A stretch of DNA of 64,000 nucleotides from Lumbricus terrestris (GCA_949752735.1 OX457047.1:40798998-40862997), one strand, 5' to 3'. Counted from the first letter of the stretch, positions 23,266 through 42,200 are shown. Program-made: numbers and translations. The notes: generated from the sequence alone by a model not told the origin.

Positions 23266-23579
23266 AATTTGTTAGTTGAATGCAAAAAAATGATTCAGTA
23301 AGAGCACCAGGAAGATTTTGACACATAATAGGGGCCTACGTAGCAACAGTTTAGTGGAAATTTAGAAGCTCGGCCTCGCCAAGCAGCAGGCCTACATCAA
23401 TGTTGCGCTTGAGCTGTTCATTTCCTCGCGAAACACAGTTTTGACCATGAATTCGGCAGCTAATCTATGATATCCATCTTATGGGGCAAGTTACCCAACA
23501 GTCTGCGCATTGAAATACTTTATCTTTATTTGCTCCTTCTCCGCAAGCGTTTGAAACTATTCTATTCGATGGTTGTTTG

Positions 23580-23660
23580 ACGCTGTCAGGTTGGGAGCTA
23601 GCACCTCTGTGGAGTTTCTCTTGAAGCGGCGCTGTAGAAATTCGTGATCACGATTACGAT
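23580..23660 (+). mobile_element. LINE/SINE 3' tail fragment with GATTAC-type end
   Basis: GTCAGGTTGGGAGCTAGCACC then TCTTGAAGCGGCGCTGTAG and ATTCGTGATCACGATTACG. A sister copy is at 49285-49365. Confidence 0.55.
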
Positions 23661-24299
23661 TCAAAAAAAGACAAAATTTCTGCGCACCGATCAGGCAATA
23701 TTCAAACACACCATGATGCACATGGGAACTCTTTTCGCATCCATATTTTTCACCACGCCGGAAATGCTTCCCACCAATCATCGACCGGCGTCGTCGTTAT
23801 TGCACGCCGCCATTAAGTGGACACTCGATGGCGCACGCGATACGATGATGATGCGCCCGGCGTAAACAAAGACGAGAGATATCCAGTCTCTTTGTAGCGT
23901 GAGGCAACCGTTCACGATGACGTCATCGACGCGTCACCGACTCGCCGAATTCGCAGATCTCGGTAAAAGCGCCAACTGATGTAGTAAATGGGGCTGTACC
24001 TAAATTCCCGTCATATTGGCTTCTTGGCCAAATAGCTGGTCAAATTGCCATTCGGTAATCGGTCGAATAGTAGCTGTCGGACCGAATAGGCGAATACGAA
24101 TTATAAGGGGCCACGTGACATATCTTATCTTATATGTTTCTGCATGGGTCTTATGCGGCTGATATAGCGAGTGTACACAGACCGGAGAAGGATGCAAAAA
24201 TTACATGTAGACCTAGTGAACTGTTTACTTTTAGTTTATATGTTAAATTCTTAACATATAAACTAAATCTGATCATCGGCCGTCTGACATTACTTTATT

Positions 24300-24535
24300 C
24301 ATTTATTTCTCGCAATTGTTATAGCACCGTTTCAAGCTCACTGCTCGGAGGCGCTCCCGACTACAGCGCGGACAACGCACCTGAGTTTCACGCCGAGGCG
24401 CACGAGCAACTGCGAGTGAAGTATTTGCTCAGGGTTCATACGTGGCGGCTTGAGGTAGATTAGAACCTGGAACCCTCCGGCTCCAAGGCACCGAACCCAC
24501 CTCTCCACAACCGCGTCCCTTACATTCCACATTGA
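24300..24535 (-). mobile_element. tRNA-derived SINE, family A, full length
   Basis: Read on the minus strand it has a GCGGTTGTGGAG head, an A/T-altered B box (GGTTCTAATCTACC), the CTCAGCGCTTCGGCG-like body and a GGAGCGCCTCC ... CGGTGCTATAACAATTGC tail. Confidence 0.85.
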
Positions 24536-24974
24536 ACCGTGTGCCTATGACGTGCTTGATGACTCTGATAAAGGCTGTTCGTTTATCGACGTTGGATTAT
24601 TTTTGACCGATTTCAGTATCGGGCTAGCGCAGGCAGATCATGGCCATGCATGACGACCTTAATGGCCTGACAGCAATTCCAACGGACAGCGGTGGAAAAG
24701 GACATCATTCGATATCTAACCATTGAAAAAAGGATCTGGCTTGAAGCCATAGGATTCCTATTATTATAATGGACTGTAATAGTCAAACGTATCCTATCGC
24801 ATTTCAGCTTGATGGGCTGCTTCGTAATAGGCCTATAATGCTAAATGTCAACCAAACTTTTTCCACCTCTTGCAAAAACCACCTATAACTTGCGACCTAG
24901 ACCACATCCCTTTGTTCTACCAGTTAAAGATGCTAGAAACTTTATTCCGAGGGTTCTCTTTGACACCCATTAAT

Positions 24975-25302
24975 CAAGGGCGGATACATAAATTTTTGAA
25001 GGGGGGGGGGCAAAATTTTGGGTCTTGTTGTTGCCGCCGAAAAAACTGATGACCTTTCTTTTTTTTTAGCCATCGACCAATTTTCCGGGATAAAGATACC
25101 ATCTCAACCGCCGCTAAATCGATGGGGGGGGGGGGGGCACGCCCCATACAATTTTTTAATGGGGGGGGGGGGCGTGATGTCCTGTTTTTCTCTCCCATTA
25201 CATTTATTTAATGGCTTGTTGAAACCAAATGGGAGGGCCACGTCCCATGCAATTTTTAAATGGGGGCCATGGCCGGATTGGCCCCCCCTGGATCCGCCCC
25301 TG
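24975..25302. mobile_element. 328-bp hAT-like MITE with GGGCGGATCCAG-type ends
   Basis: The 5' end reads CAAGGGCGGATACATA; the 3' end is CTGGATCCGCCCCTG, an imperfect inverted match. A perfect 8-bp duplication, CCATTAAT, lies at 24967-24974 and 25303-25310. The interior has G-runs and a core GCCGAAAAAACTGATGACC followed by a T-run and AGCC. Confidence 0.87.
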
Positions 25303-26509
25303 CCATTAATGACATTGCTATCTTCACATTATTTTGCTGTTTACTTTTAAAGTGTATTGACGTGTAACTGGGTGCGGTGTGTCACCCTGGTTTGTCTAAT
25401 TAAACGAAGATTAATTATTAGCTTAATAACTCCCTTGTGACCTTGTCAGGTTACGACCGTTAGGCCTATCTCATTCTCAAGTCAGACAGCGTCAGCTTCA
25501 CGTAGCAATAATAGGAGTTGCGCTTGTCATTCGCAAGATGGCGGTATACATCGGGTCTGGTGACTGTCCTGCAGTTTACTGGTTGTGCAAAACTACTTAT
25601 AATCGTCCAACTCTGAATCTTTGTTTCCGATTTTGCAAGTAGGAAGAAGACTCTGCACTTTGTAACAACGCTATAGTAGTTACTAGTTATGGCTCGAGGT
25701 CTTCTTTTAAAGAAATTTTTAGAACTGCACAACCGCTTATCTGAAGTTCTCTGCTTTCACACAAATCCTTCCCATATCCTTCATGATTCATTAATTATTC
25801 CCATCCAGATACTAATGAACATCTAAAACTATTCTGAGCTGCATAAATTAACATGATTTAACAGATGCTCAAATTCGTTTATTACAGTATACTAAATCTT
25901 TGGTATACAGGGCTTTTATCATTGTACAACTTCTGGTCTCCCGCGAGAAAAGGCAAGATTTAAGGCGAGAGAAGAAGAGAACTACTAGTATTTAAAGTTT
26001 CTACTGCCGACAGCTAGCAAACATTTTTGTAAAGCGTCATAAGAAGCAGCTTGCTACCGAAGACATACTAATAATTAGGTCTGCAGTCGTAATTTCAATA
26101 AGAATTTGTATTGTTGCGACCAGAGGTTGCGAGTCTTGCGAGTTGCGACCAAGCACATTGCAAAGACCTGGCACATCGCTGTGCTCGCCCTAGTTCCATT
26201 TGTTGAGGCAGATAAATTCTCCGAGCATGACCTGGGCAGCAGTAGGACAGTGACCACAGGCACATGATGGCGGACTGTGATTTATTTTAAAGAGATAATA
26301 ATGTATGCGCGTGAGTTTGCGTATTCAACAGCGGGTGTTAAGAGGTGGGAAATGAAATGGCGTTAAGAGGTTGGATATGAAATTATTCTGAGTTTATGTT
26401 CAACCCTTCTATTTTTCTGGACTGTTTATTAGCCCCTCTGATTTGATGCACGCTCCTGTCCCTCATTTTGAAAAGTATATAATAAAATATTATATGAAAG
26501 TGGGCGATG

Positions 26510-26720
26510 GGCTTGGTAATGTAGTGGTTAGCATACGACAATATCAGTCGAGAAGCTGGGAGTAATCGCAAATCGTTACCAGGGCGGAAGTTTGATTAGA
26601 GATTTTGCACCATCCGAGTCTCTAGCAAACTCGTCTATAATGAGTAGACTGTCGGTGGGAAGATGACACTGCGAAGGAGAGGACTGGCCATTGATATTCT
26701 GGTGGCAAGGTCAAGAGAAA
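26510..26720 (+). mobile_element. tRNA-like SINE, family C, diverged
   Basis: GTAATGTAGTGGTTAGCATAC (A-box region) followed about 40 nt later by a weak B-box-like GGGAGTAATCGCAAATC, then CCAGGGCGGAAGTTTGATTAG. The order matches the minus-strand element at 17220-17335. Confidence 0.5.
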
Positions 26721-26924
26721 TAAAGTTGGTAACACTTCATATCCATGGTTGTGTCAGGTCTAGATTAAGGGTCTTCTTCTAACTGCAAAGTATCATGAGA
26801 GTTTGTGATTACAGTTCTAGGCTATTATAGTACGTGTCTTGTGTGCTGCAGTAGAACTCACATGATGAGATTTATCTTGTTCATTACAGAACACGGACTT
26901 TTGGATTAATTCTGCTATCCACAT

Positions 26925-27090
26925 TTCTCCGTGGCCTACCCTATGACCTGGAATGGTCTCCCTACTACTCTTCGTCAAATACCTATTGGTTTCTTTGTCT
27001 CTTTATTTTACTATTTTTAAGACCTGGGGCTGAACTGGGAGCACTCCTAAGTAGGCAGCCTTAAAGGGGTGCAACATCAAATTGCTGTTA
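26925..27090 (+). mobile_element. LINE 3' end fragment
   Basis: GACCTGGAATGGTCTCCC, then CTGGGAGCACTCCTAAGTAG and AAAGGGGTGCAAC. Degraded copy of the same LINE tail, 300 bp upstream of the DUF1647-like gene. Confidence 0.7.
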
Positions 27091-27423
27091 TAAGTAAATA
27101 ACAAAATAATCTGTAACTCAAGTATTTAACATGCTGCTGCATCAGTTTCGTCGGTGGTGGCACCAACTATACAGTTGCAGCAGGTCGCATCACTGTCATG
27201 GGAGTTATTCAACAGGTCAATGAAGTTAAACGTAGAGAAAATATCAAGAATTGCACAGAATTTAGGCAGGTCAAATGGCAAGTCAAGAGCAAATTACGCA
27301 TGTCAAATGACCTGCCGTGACCTATGGTAGCTCACCGTCACTGTGTTCTGTTGATCATTATGCAGCGCTTATTTATTTTTTTCCAGGTGAGGAGGTGCGA
27401 TTGGTGAAAAACTCGGCTCCATC

Positions 27424-29689
27424 ATGCGACTGAAGCATACGCTCATCTTCTTCCTGTTTGCTTTCATCACAGCCATTTCGATATGGCTCGTCAGTATGCC
27501 GACGCCAAACATACAATCCATTGTCACAGAAACCCATAAACAGATCAGGAACCTGAAAATCATCAAGTCCAAGTCGAAACCAGCACAGGTGCAGCTGGGC
27601 CTGAGCGAACTGAATGGGGTGTACCTCGAGTTGCTTGGGTTTTCACCGTCGCCGAGACTGTACCCACATTTTGTTGAGAAGGGTGTGCATCTGCCGGTGA
27701 TAGTCACCGGTGTGACAGCAAGAGATTACGAGAATGCCATTCTGCTGGTGGACTCGGTTCATAAATACCTCCACAACAAGACCGTCGTGATATTCGATTT
27801 GGGTCTCGGATCGTACGAACTTCTCAAGGTATTGCTGTAAATTAGAAAGAAATTAGTTGATTTTTTTGCAGATTGATTGGAGTTTTTCGGTTATGATTAC
27901 CAAAAACTCTTTTACTTTCTTTTCTGCTTTTCCTCTAGCTGCCCCAATTTTAAATGCCATCCTCTGTGTACCATCTAGCCTGCCTTCAATCATGACCTTG
28001 AGCTGACTGATCTTGACCTGGAACCGACCTATCAGGTCCTTGAACCGATTTTATCTTTACTCACTTAGTTAAGGCCTATCCATATGTTTAATACGTTCAA
28101 AAATCGTATTTTCGACCCCCATGTAATTTTCTTTAGCCCCTTGCGATTCTTTAGCCCCTTACAATTTAAGTTAAGTTAATTGGCTAAAGACATCCATAGA
28201 ACTTATACAGAGTTCTATATAGGCTAATGTGGATAATGGATAATTTTATGCTAACAGCTGCTTCAGTAAAATATTTCTCATTGTCTTATTTTACAGCTCA
28301 AGAAACAATGTAATACAACGGATGTTTGCGTGTTGCGGTCTCTTGACTACGACAAATTTCCAAGTCATCTGAGAAACCACATGCATATGCATGCTTACCT
28401 ACCAGTTATTATACAGGTAAGACTTACGTGGCTGTTAATCGATTAAAATTATTGTAATTAGTTCCAGACCTAATAAAAATTAATTGGGTTAGCTTCAAAA
28501 GCTCTAGTGCTACCACTGCTCATACTCTGGCAGTGCCAGTCTTAAACCTGGAGTAAAGAGGAGGGCAACACTAATTATTCTTTGTTATGACTCGGTGTCA
28601 TTATACGACTCAACTTCCAAAACTCAACTAATACAATGACAGAGTGTAACTGTTTTGATCAAGCACATTGAATATTGTACTGTAGTACGTCAGCTAGCAT
28701 ACTAGAATCTATGTCGACTAATTCTGCATTGTTTGTAAATGTTGCTTCCCGTTTATTTCAGTGCCATCACGACCCAATCAGTTTTTCTCCTGTTACGTTA
28801 AACTCAACTTAATTACAAACTTCCAAAGCTCCACCTTTTCATGTGTTAGACCCTTTTATGTGGAATGACCTCACTCCCACTATCCGTAGTAAGATCTTAT
28901 TGGGGTGTTATCTTCAGCCCTTTGCTGCTTAAAATCTTTCTTATTTCCTCGGGGCTGTCATGCTGAATAGTTAGTCTGTTAGAGGCGCTTTATATATGCT
29001 AATATGCAATACAATGCAATACAATCCAATGCAATACAATGCAGAATAACTGTTTTTCAGATGTCATCATTACGACGAATCTGCATTGAACATTATCCTC
29101 TGTAAAGTAATTTTTTGCGGAATCAATTTTTCAGCAAGCGCTCAACGACTACGGTGCCATAATTTGGGTCGGCCGCGAAACAGAAGAGTTCTTCATAACG
29201 GGCGAAATCAACACAGCAATTGCTCAAGCACAGCAGTCCGGAATCGTCGCCTGGACGCTAGAAACCGGTGACGCAACCTCCACCCTCACGCACCCCCGAA
29301 TGTTCGCCTACTTCAAGACGGAAGCTCTGAAGTACCGCTTCCAGCATATGGTCACCTCTTCCCACCTCATCATCTACAACACAAACAAGATTCACACAAG
29401 CGTCATGCTGCCCTGGGTGCAGTGTGCGTTATCCTATTCCTGCGTCTCGCCGGTTGGTGCTGAATCAAGCTACTGCAGCCAGCGTAAGCCACGCTATCTG
29501 TATTCCGGTTGCCATCATTACGACGAGTCTGCGCTGAACATTATTCTCGGTCAGGTGTTTAATTTCGCGGAAAGCGACTACACGTATTCCGGAGCGTCGG
29601 TGATTTTCGGACGAGAGACGACGACCAATTCGTCTTTTTCGAGTGTGGAAACGACGTCAAAGTATTCCGAGAATCATAGTTACACTTGA
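27424..29689 (+). CDS. Type II membrane protein resembling the DUF1647 family, complete (exons 27424-27828, 28297-28416, 29135-29689)
   Basis: Three exons, all in phase 0, encode 359 aa. The acceptor TTTCCAG at 27386 opens an exon with 37 nt of 5' UTR before the ATG. Donors are AAG/GTATTG and CAG/GTAAGA; acceptors are TTTTACAG and TTTTTCAG. Residues 1-5 (MRLKH) are basic and are followed by a hydrophobic segment (about 6-24), the pattern of a signal anchor with the rest lumenal or extracellular. The core has PVIVTGVTARDYENA (about 91-105) and VVIFDLGLGS (about 121-130), which match the pattern I know from DUF1647, a glycosyltransferase-like invertebrate family without assigned reaction. Potential N-glycosylation sites are NKT (118-120), NTT (141-143), NSS and NHS near the C-terminus. 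The last exon carries several cysteines. The intron before it contains a copy of part of that exon (see 29061-29120). The gene model is firm; the family call rests on motif memory. Confidence 0.82.
28740..29035 (+). mobile_element. LINE 3' end fragment in the DUF1647-like gene, intron 2
   Basis: Translatable remnant around TGTGGAATGACCTCACTCC and a tail GTTAGAGGCGCTTTATATATG followed by AATAC/AATGC repeats. Confidence 0.65.
29061..29120 (+). pseudogene. Intronic copy of part of the last DUF1647-like exon
   Basis: 29062-29100 matches 29510-29548. All five differences within the 38 aligned bases that encode CHHYDESALNIIL are synonymous. Similarity fades beyond. It is preceded by TGTTTTTCAG and followed by CTCTGTAAAG, which look like splice sites, but after the upstream phase-0 exon the CHHYDE frame would not be read. 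Confidence 0.8.
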
Positions 29690-30059
29690 AGAGATTATTT
29701 CTAAGCGAAAATGCTCGAAAAATCAAACAACATTGGAGAAAACCGTCTTTGAATGATATACAGGATGGTGTTTTTTTGCAATGCGCACAGTATGAATATT
29801 GTCTGGAAAAGCATTCCATTTAAGCCATTATCGAGAGGCGTCATGGGTTAACGACTAACGAAGTGTTAGTAACTTGATTTCTCTGCCTGGCATGTAAGGG
29901 TAGCCGTGGCATAGTTGCTGCCATGATATACACCAATATACCTCCCTTGCCTCAATTTGCCACCAAGAGCTATGCTGTCTCACATCAGGCATCCAAGGAC
30001 ATTTTGCACTGCACTCTTAAAAGCAGTTCTCTTGATTCCTTTTGCTCATACTGCAGCTA

Positions 30060-30255
30060 TGAAGAATTGAGCCTTCTCTATGGTGGACCAAGTGGTTTGG
30101 AATAGCCTTACTTTAGAGTTGCACCTACATCATGGAGCTCTACCAGTGTTCTTCTTCACCATACTTAAAGCTTATTTTTGGTCATGCTACAGCTGGGAGT
30201 GCCTCCGAGTAGTTTTCTTGAAGGGGTGCTATACAAATTCCCAAATGAATGTATT
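30060..30255 (+). mobile_element. LINE 3' end fragment
   Basis: GTTTGGAATAGCCTTACTTT resembles the WNSL segment of ORF2. The tail has CTGGGAGTGCCTCCGAGTAG and AGGGGTGCTATACAAATTC, then AATGAATG. Confidence 0.75.
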
Positions 30256-30518
30256 GAGATGGTAGACCTCTTGAATTTCTTGATCTTCTTTACCAACAGT
30301 GTGTTGTAAAGTGTATAAATTCTTTGCATTGTGAAGTTGTGAACCAATGAAACGAGATTTTGTATAGAAAACAAACGATACAAGAAATTAATCGACGTCG
30401 TTTTGTTCATTCTAATAACACAAAAACCTGTTTGTGACTTTAAAATATGACTTTGAAGAGGAGAAAAGATGCTTGAGCTAACTTGGGTAGTTAGCGACTT
30501 CGTCTTAGCATCAGCGTT

Positions 30519-30575
30519 GGAGGGCAGGTGGCCAGTCCTCTACCAGTGAGGTAGAGGACTGGCCACCCGCCCTCC
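30519..30575. repeat. Near-perfect hairpin, 26-bp arms
   Basis: GGAGGGCAGGTGGCCAGTCC... pairs with its inverse across a 5-nt loop (30545-30549), one mismatch. Confidence 0.9.
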
Positions 30576-30590
30576 CATCTATTCTTCACA

Positions 30591-30742
30591 CTGACAGTAT
30601 GTAGTTTGTGTACCTGTTACACTGACAGTATGTAGTTTGTGTACCTGTTATGCTGACAGTATGTAGTTTGTGTACCTTTTACACTGACAGTATGTAGTTT
30701 GTGTACCTGTTATACTGACAGTATGTAGTTTGCGTACCTATT
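30591..30742. repeat. 31-bp tandem repeat, five copies
   Basis: The unit has TGACAGTATGTAGTTTG and TGTACCTGTTA. It lies just after the hairpin. GTGGATTTGAACCCG (30762-30776) nearby is an inverse tRNA B box, so the region may derive from a SINE. Confidence 0.9.
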
Positions 30743-31334
30743 GTAGTTCTGCCCTATTGTTGTGGATTTGAACCCGATCTGTTGATCGACACCCCATCAC
30801 AATTATTACCGGTAGCCCCTCTATGGTTGACTCGGCCTCCACTCACTAGAGTGATGGTAAAATGAGAAGCAGTAGGGAGGATCTACGCATAGCAGCCTGT
30901 CTCACACAGCTAGAAAATCAACTTGTTATCTTCCAGCAATTTCATGTACCTGGTAATCATACTGCAGTGTGTTAGTTGTATTTGAATAAATGTTTAAAAT
31001 AAATAACCAATAAATATAAGAAATGAATAATATTTAAAATAAATAACTGCCAATCAGAGGCTTCTGCCCCCTCGAGCAACCAGGCTCAATACCTCCTAAC
31101 CCCCACCCAGGCTAACCTTCCCCCTCCCAACGTGAGTTTTGGCTCATTTATTACGCCTCCTGATTTTCACTGGGGTCAAGCCCAGTGTGTATTAAAGGAA
31201 TAGTCCATGCTGGCAATGTTTACACATTCTATAGAACAGATTTGGCCTAGCTAACAGGACATACATTCTGGTTAATGAAGGTCTACTAATTATGAAACTG
31301 TGGTTAAATGAAGATCACAGTAATTCAGAACATC

Positions 31335-31340
31335 TTTATT
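31335..31340 (-). terminator. Candidate poly(A) signal for eRF1
   Basis: TTTATT on the plus strand reads AATAAA on the minus strand, about 545 nt past the eRF1 stop codon. It is a plausible hexamer but not the only possible one in this AT-rich sequence. Confidence 0.3.
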
Positions 31341-31880
31341 TCTTACGAGACGAGATGAGTGTACAAGCTGCAAACAATCTTCTTTCTGATCAATGCACAT
31401 ACAAACACTTCTCAAACGTCTAACATTTGATGACGCATATAGTTTCAGATCTGAACTTTAAAATTTGCATTATTTCATATTATATCTTTTTAGAACCGGA
31501 CTTTCAAGTGTTTAAGTTTGTGTCAAGCACTTGCAGCAAGCAGCTGGTGCAGTCAAAACCTAACAAATAGTTGCAAAGACTTCAACAAAATGAAACACAA
31601 ACTTTATATATACCGGTATATATACCTCAGTAGCATATTTTATAAACCGTGTCCTATTGCCAGATAAAGTAAGACCGCTTTTTTTACTATGTAATGTTCA
31701 CTTCAGAAGTGTCTTAGAATGTTACCAGTTCAAAAAATTCATGAGCAGCCGTGACAGTAACAATTTGGTCAGGAATTTCAGTATTTAGTCTGATGGGTGA
31801 AGCCCAACTTCGAACGTGTTCCTCTCAATCCACCAAGGCAACAGTGGATGCTGACCTTGCGGGTTGGTCAGCAACGCGAC

Positions 31881-39103
<7,223 letters not shown>

Positions 39104-39114
39104 ATTTAACGCAC

Positions 39115-39700
39115 CTCAAAACCAAACACAGACAGCACAAAATAAACACTTCAAAATCATTCACTAAATAAGCAATTGGTCTAAATAGACTACACAAATA
39201 GAGTGAGAATTATTGAAAGCATATAATATATGATTTCAACAATTCTCACTCTATTTATAATAATATTATATATGCATCAATTAATTTATTTTCACCAATT
39301 ATTTTGAAGCTGACTAATCGAAACACCCTTTGTCATCCCGGATTGTTCCATTCTCTGTGTCCTCTTGATTGCTTTCTACTTCAATATCCCAATAACACAT
39401 TCTAGGTATTCGTGCAGTTTACGTAACTTTTTAAAATGTAATTTGGCCTTTATGGCAACAAAAACCTTGGGCTACTAAACAGTTTGCAAGTTTTTAGATA
39501 ATCTCCATCAATAAGAATTTAATCAAGCGTTCGTTAGATTTACCACAAAAAGCGTCACTATGAAAGATACTAAAGGCGAATTATCAAACAGCAAGACTGA
39601 CTAAGATTCAAAATTTACCTCAGTTAATTTCCGTTTGCTGTACCAAGCAGATGGTATGATCACGCATGCACGGCAGACAAATCCGTCCACGCCGCTAACA
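39115..39700 (-). promoter_or_regulatory. Probable 5' UTR intron and upstream noncoding exon of eRF1
   Basis: Reading the minus strand, a possible acceptor (TTTTGAG, ending at 39115) lies 11 nt upstream of the ATG. A possible donor (CTGAG/GTAAAT) lies at 39619/39618. This suggests a noncoding first exon somewhere above 39619 and a 5' UTR intron of about 0.5 kb. The intron contains an inverted repeat at 39196-39256. Transcription start and promoter cannot be placed by eye. The sequence around 39680-39960 is somewhat richer in CpG. Confidence 0.35.
39196..39256. repeat. Inverted repeat, 23-bp arms, upstream of eRF1 ATG
   Basis: AAATAGAGTGAGAATTATTG pairs with its inverse with one mismatch, 15-nt loop. 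It lies in the putative 5' UTR intron. Confidence 0.88.
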
Positions 39701-40164
39701 GCCGCCAACCGCTATTTAGGTGAATAAACTTAGCAGCTCCTTGAAATATCCGGCTTCGGATATTCTTTCCGTCGTTTTTCGAAGTGTTTAATGATTTATA
39801 CAGTCACATTTATGCAATATACATCCGATTTACGCAACGCTATTAATGGCGATTTCGCCGGAGTCACGCAATGCGCAACAGAAAGGAGGGTTTGTGTAAG
39901 CACGTGAAGGAACGAAACGTCATCGATTCATGCGTACCTTGTCTCCGACTATGAAACTTGAACGTAAATGCGTAAGTCAACGAATTTCAATGTAAAAATT
40001 TAAGTTTCTCGGTAAACATTCGCGCATCCTGGGCCTAAAGTGCGACTGTGTGGTCATGGTTCTTATTTTAAGTCTTTACGTGGTCCTGCAAGTCGAAGAC
40101 TTATAAATATTTGGTCCTACCGTGCACCATTTATTGGGCAAGCGCAACATGGGTTTATATAATA

Positions 40165-40405
40165 TCTTTTCTTTAATTAAACGCCTGCAAGACGCACTGC
40201 GCTTTACATTTACAAGCTATGCAGTAATCTTAATTAAACTTAACTACTAACTGAACAGACAGCTTTGTAATTACACGGCGCCAATGGCAGCCTACAAAGC
40301 AAATCCGCCCAACGGGGGCTCGAACTCATTAGGGCCTACCTCTCGCACTCTTGGGCCTTGGCCAGCGTGTTAACCACTACTCTACCGCCCCGGGCTCCGG
40401 GCCCC
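40165..40405 (-). mobile_element. tRNA-derived SINE, family B, full length
   Basis: Minus strand: GGGCGGTAGAGTAGTGGTTAA (A-box region), GAGTTCGAGCCCC (B box), then a body with GCAAAGCTGTCTGTTCAG-like sequence and the tail GCAGTGCGTCTTGCAGGCG. The body and tail match 17690-17800 closely. Confidence 0.82.
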
Positions 40406-41069
40406 CCAATTAGGTAGATAATAATTTAATAATAATTATTATTAATAATAATCTTCCTATAACCAAAGATATTTAAGTTTCACTTAGTAGGCTACCTGTA
40501 ATGGTTCTGCGGTGTGTCAGATTGAATTTGAATAAACGAATATTAGTATTATAGTTTGAGATTGCGATCACAAATACAAACTAGGCCTACAACCAAAATA
40601 GATTCTTTACGATGAAGAAAAAATAAATTGCAGGATTTCGATGTTCGTCACTTTTCTGATGCACAGATTAAGGCAATGGTTAATTATGTGTATGTAGGCT
40701 ATAGGTTATAAATATCTTACTCTTAATAAAGAAGGCTGCAGGCATTTCCAGTGTGTCTTTTCGTCGCGCTCACCAGCACACGTAGGGCCTAGGCTACTTG
40801 AAGCGATTTAGAAAATGAAAAAGATTAGACTGTTTAAATTATTTAGCACTCAGCACTTTATTCATGAATTTTATTTGTTTAAAATTATTTGTAATCCTCT
40901 TTTGGCCTATTGAGTCGAATATGCAGTAGACCTATAATGTGGTCTCGAGATGAACTGATATCAGTATTTATCCTTTCAAATCTGAGAGCCCAACATTATT
41001 ACGCAATGTAGGCTACTTATGTATGCGAGTGATGCAATGCATGAATCATGAATGTATTGTGTTGTAATA

Positions 41070-41230
41070 TGAGAATTATAAGCGCCACTTAACAAGATAA
41101 GAACCTTAATTGGCCTCTCACGTACAGTTCTAGCTATTCAGAGGCGCTCTCAGCGTGACAGCCTCGAGGGAAAAAAGATTTCAAGCAGCAGAGGTTTGAA
41201 GCAGTTGTTGAGACTGAGGTTTCAGAAATA
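41070..41230 (-). mobile_element. LINE 3' tail fragment
   Basis: Minus strand CTGAGAGCGCCTCTGAATAG and AGTGGCGCTTATAATTC; diverged. Confidence 0.6.
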
Positions 41231-41536
41231 AACCCAGATTTCCTTTCGAAAACCTCCAGAAAAACCCAGACTATTCATATAGGCTAATTTAGACCCCTCT
41301 GTTCAAATTAAGTTGGTTTTTCGCTTAATTGTTCGTATAATCGTATGAGGGTTAACATAATATATGTTCGTCAAAAGAGTCGAATGAATGCAATTAAATA
41401 TCAATTGCTATTAGAGTTGTCAGAGACTCGGCATCCAGGGCTTAAAGTGTGCCAGGACGGTCATGGACGGCGTCCTGGCACTTATGTTCGAGGCAGGACG
41501 TCGTCCTATCACTTATTTGGGAATTTGGCCAACACG

Positions 41537-41581
41537 GTCGTCCATGGCTGCATGGACGGCGTCCATGCAGCCATGGACGAC
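41537..41581. repeat. Perfect hairpin, 21-bp arms, 3-nt loop
   Basis: GTCGTCCATGGCTGCATGGAC pairs perfectly across GGC. A second inverted pair (AAGTGTGCCAGGACG with CGTCCTGGCACTT, about 41445-41483) lies just upstream. Confidence 0.92.
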
Positions 41582-42109
41582 GTCACGCACTATAATAATT
41601 ATAGCCTACACTTTGTAACTTGAACAGTTTTCGAATTATCGCCCGTGTGTTGCTCATTGAGATGTATTAAATGTTTGATAAATTATAATAGCGCACAATT
41701 AAGGCCGTAGCTATATGTTTTAGATGTTTGAACACCCAGAAGTGAAATAGCGTAAAAATGAAATAATGCATTTACTAACACATGCTGTAGGCTAACAACA
41801 GTTACTGCAGTGTGCAACGTAGGCTACTGGCCACAAAGGACTTGGTCGCTATGAGAGCTGCTAACGACGCTTCTTACATGTTTAACGACACTGCCATATG
41901 TCAAAGTTGATTAATAATAACACGGCGAAAATTAAAATTTCTAATATCTCGACTTCTAAAGTGAATAAGGAGGTGAAAATAGCGCGCATGGGTAAGTTGA
42001 GTGAAAGTCTATTTATGTACAATGTTTAAGGTCAGTAGCTGCAAAACTGTGAGCATGCACAATTAAAGGACAAAGTCACCCACATCCTTTCTTATAGATA
42101 TAGATAATA

Positions 42110-42200
42110 CATCTCAATGGTCAAGAAGCCTACTCAGAGGCGCTCCCAGTCCAGCCACAGCTAAAAAGATAGGTCTTGAGCAACTTGTGGAAAGCAGGCA
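42110..42200 (-). mobile_element. LINE 3' tail fragment
   Basis: Minus strand GCTGGACTGGGAGCGCCTC then TGAGTAGGCTTCTTGACC; short remnant. Confidence 0.6.

Larger units (their letters stand above)
23111..27386. other. Intergenic with repeats
   Basis: Besides the listed LINE/SINE tails, a SINE and a MITE, no gene is seen. 23560-23940 is somewhat CpG-rich. Confidence 0.5.
29690..31880. other. Spacer between the DUF1647-like gene and the eRF1 3' end
   Basis: The genes are convergent. Contains a LINE tail, the hairpin and 31-bp array, and otherwise AT-rich sequence without a gene. Confidence 0.6.

Noticed and set aside
27369..27707. Minus-strand ORF opposite DUF1647-like exon 1
   Set aside because: Shadow of a spliced plus-strand gene with a signal anchor and consistent junctions.
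30591..30742. CRISPR-like array
   Set aside because: Plain tandem repeat with no spacers.
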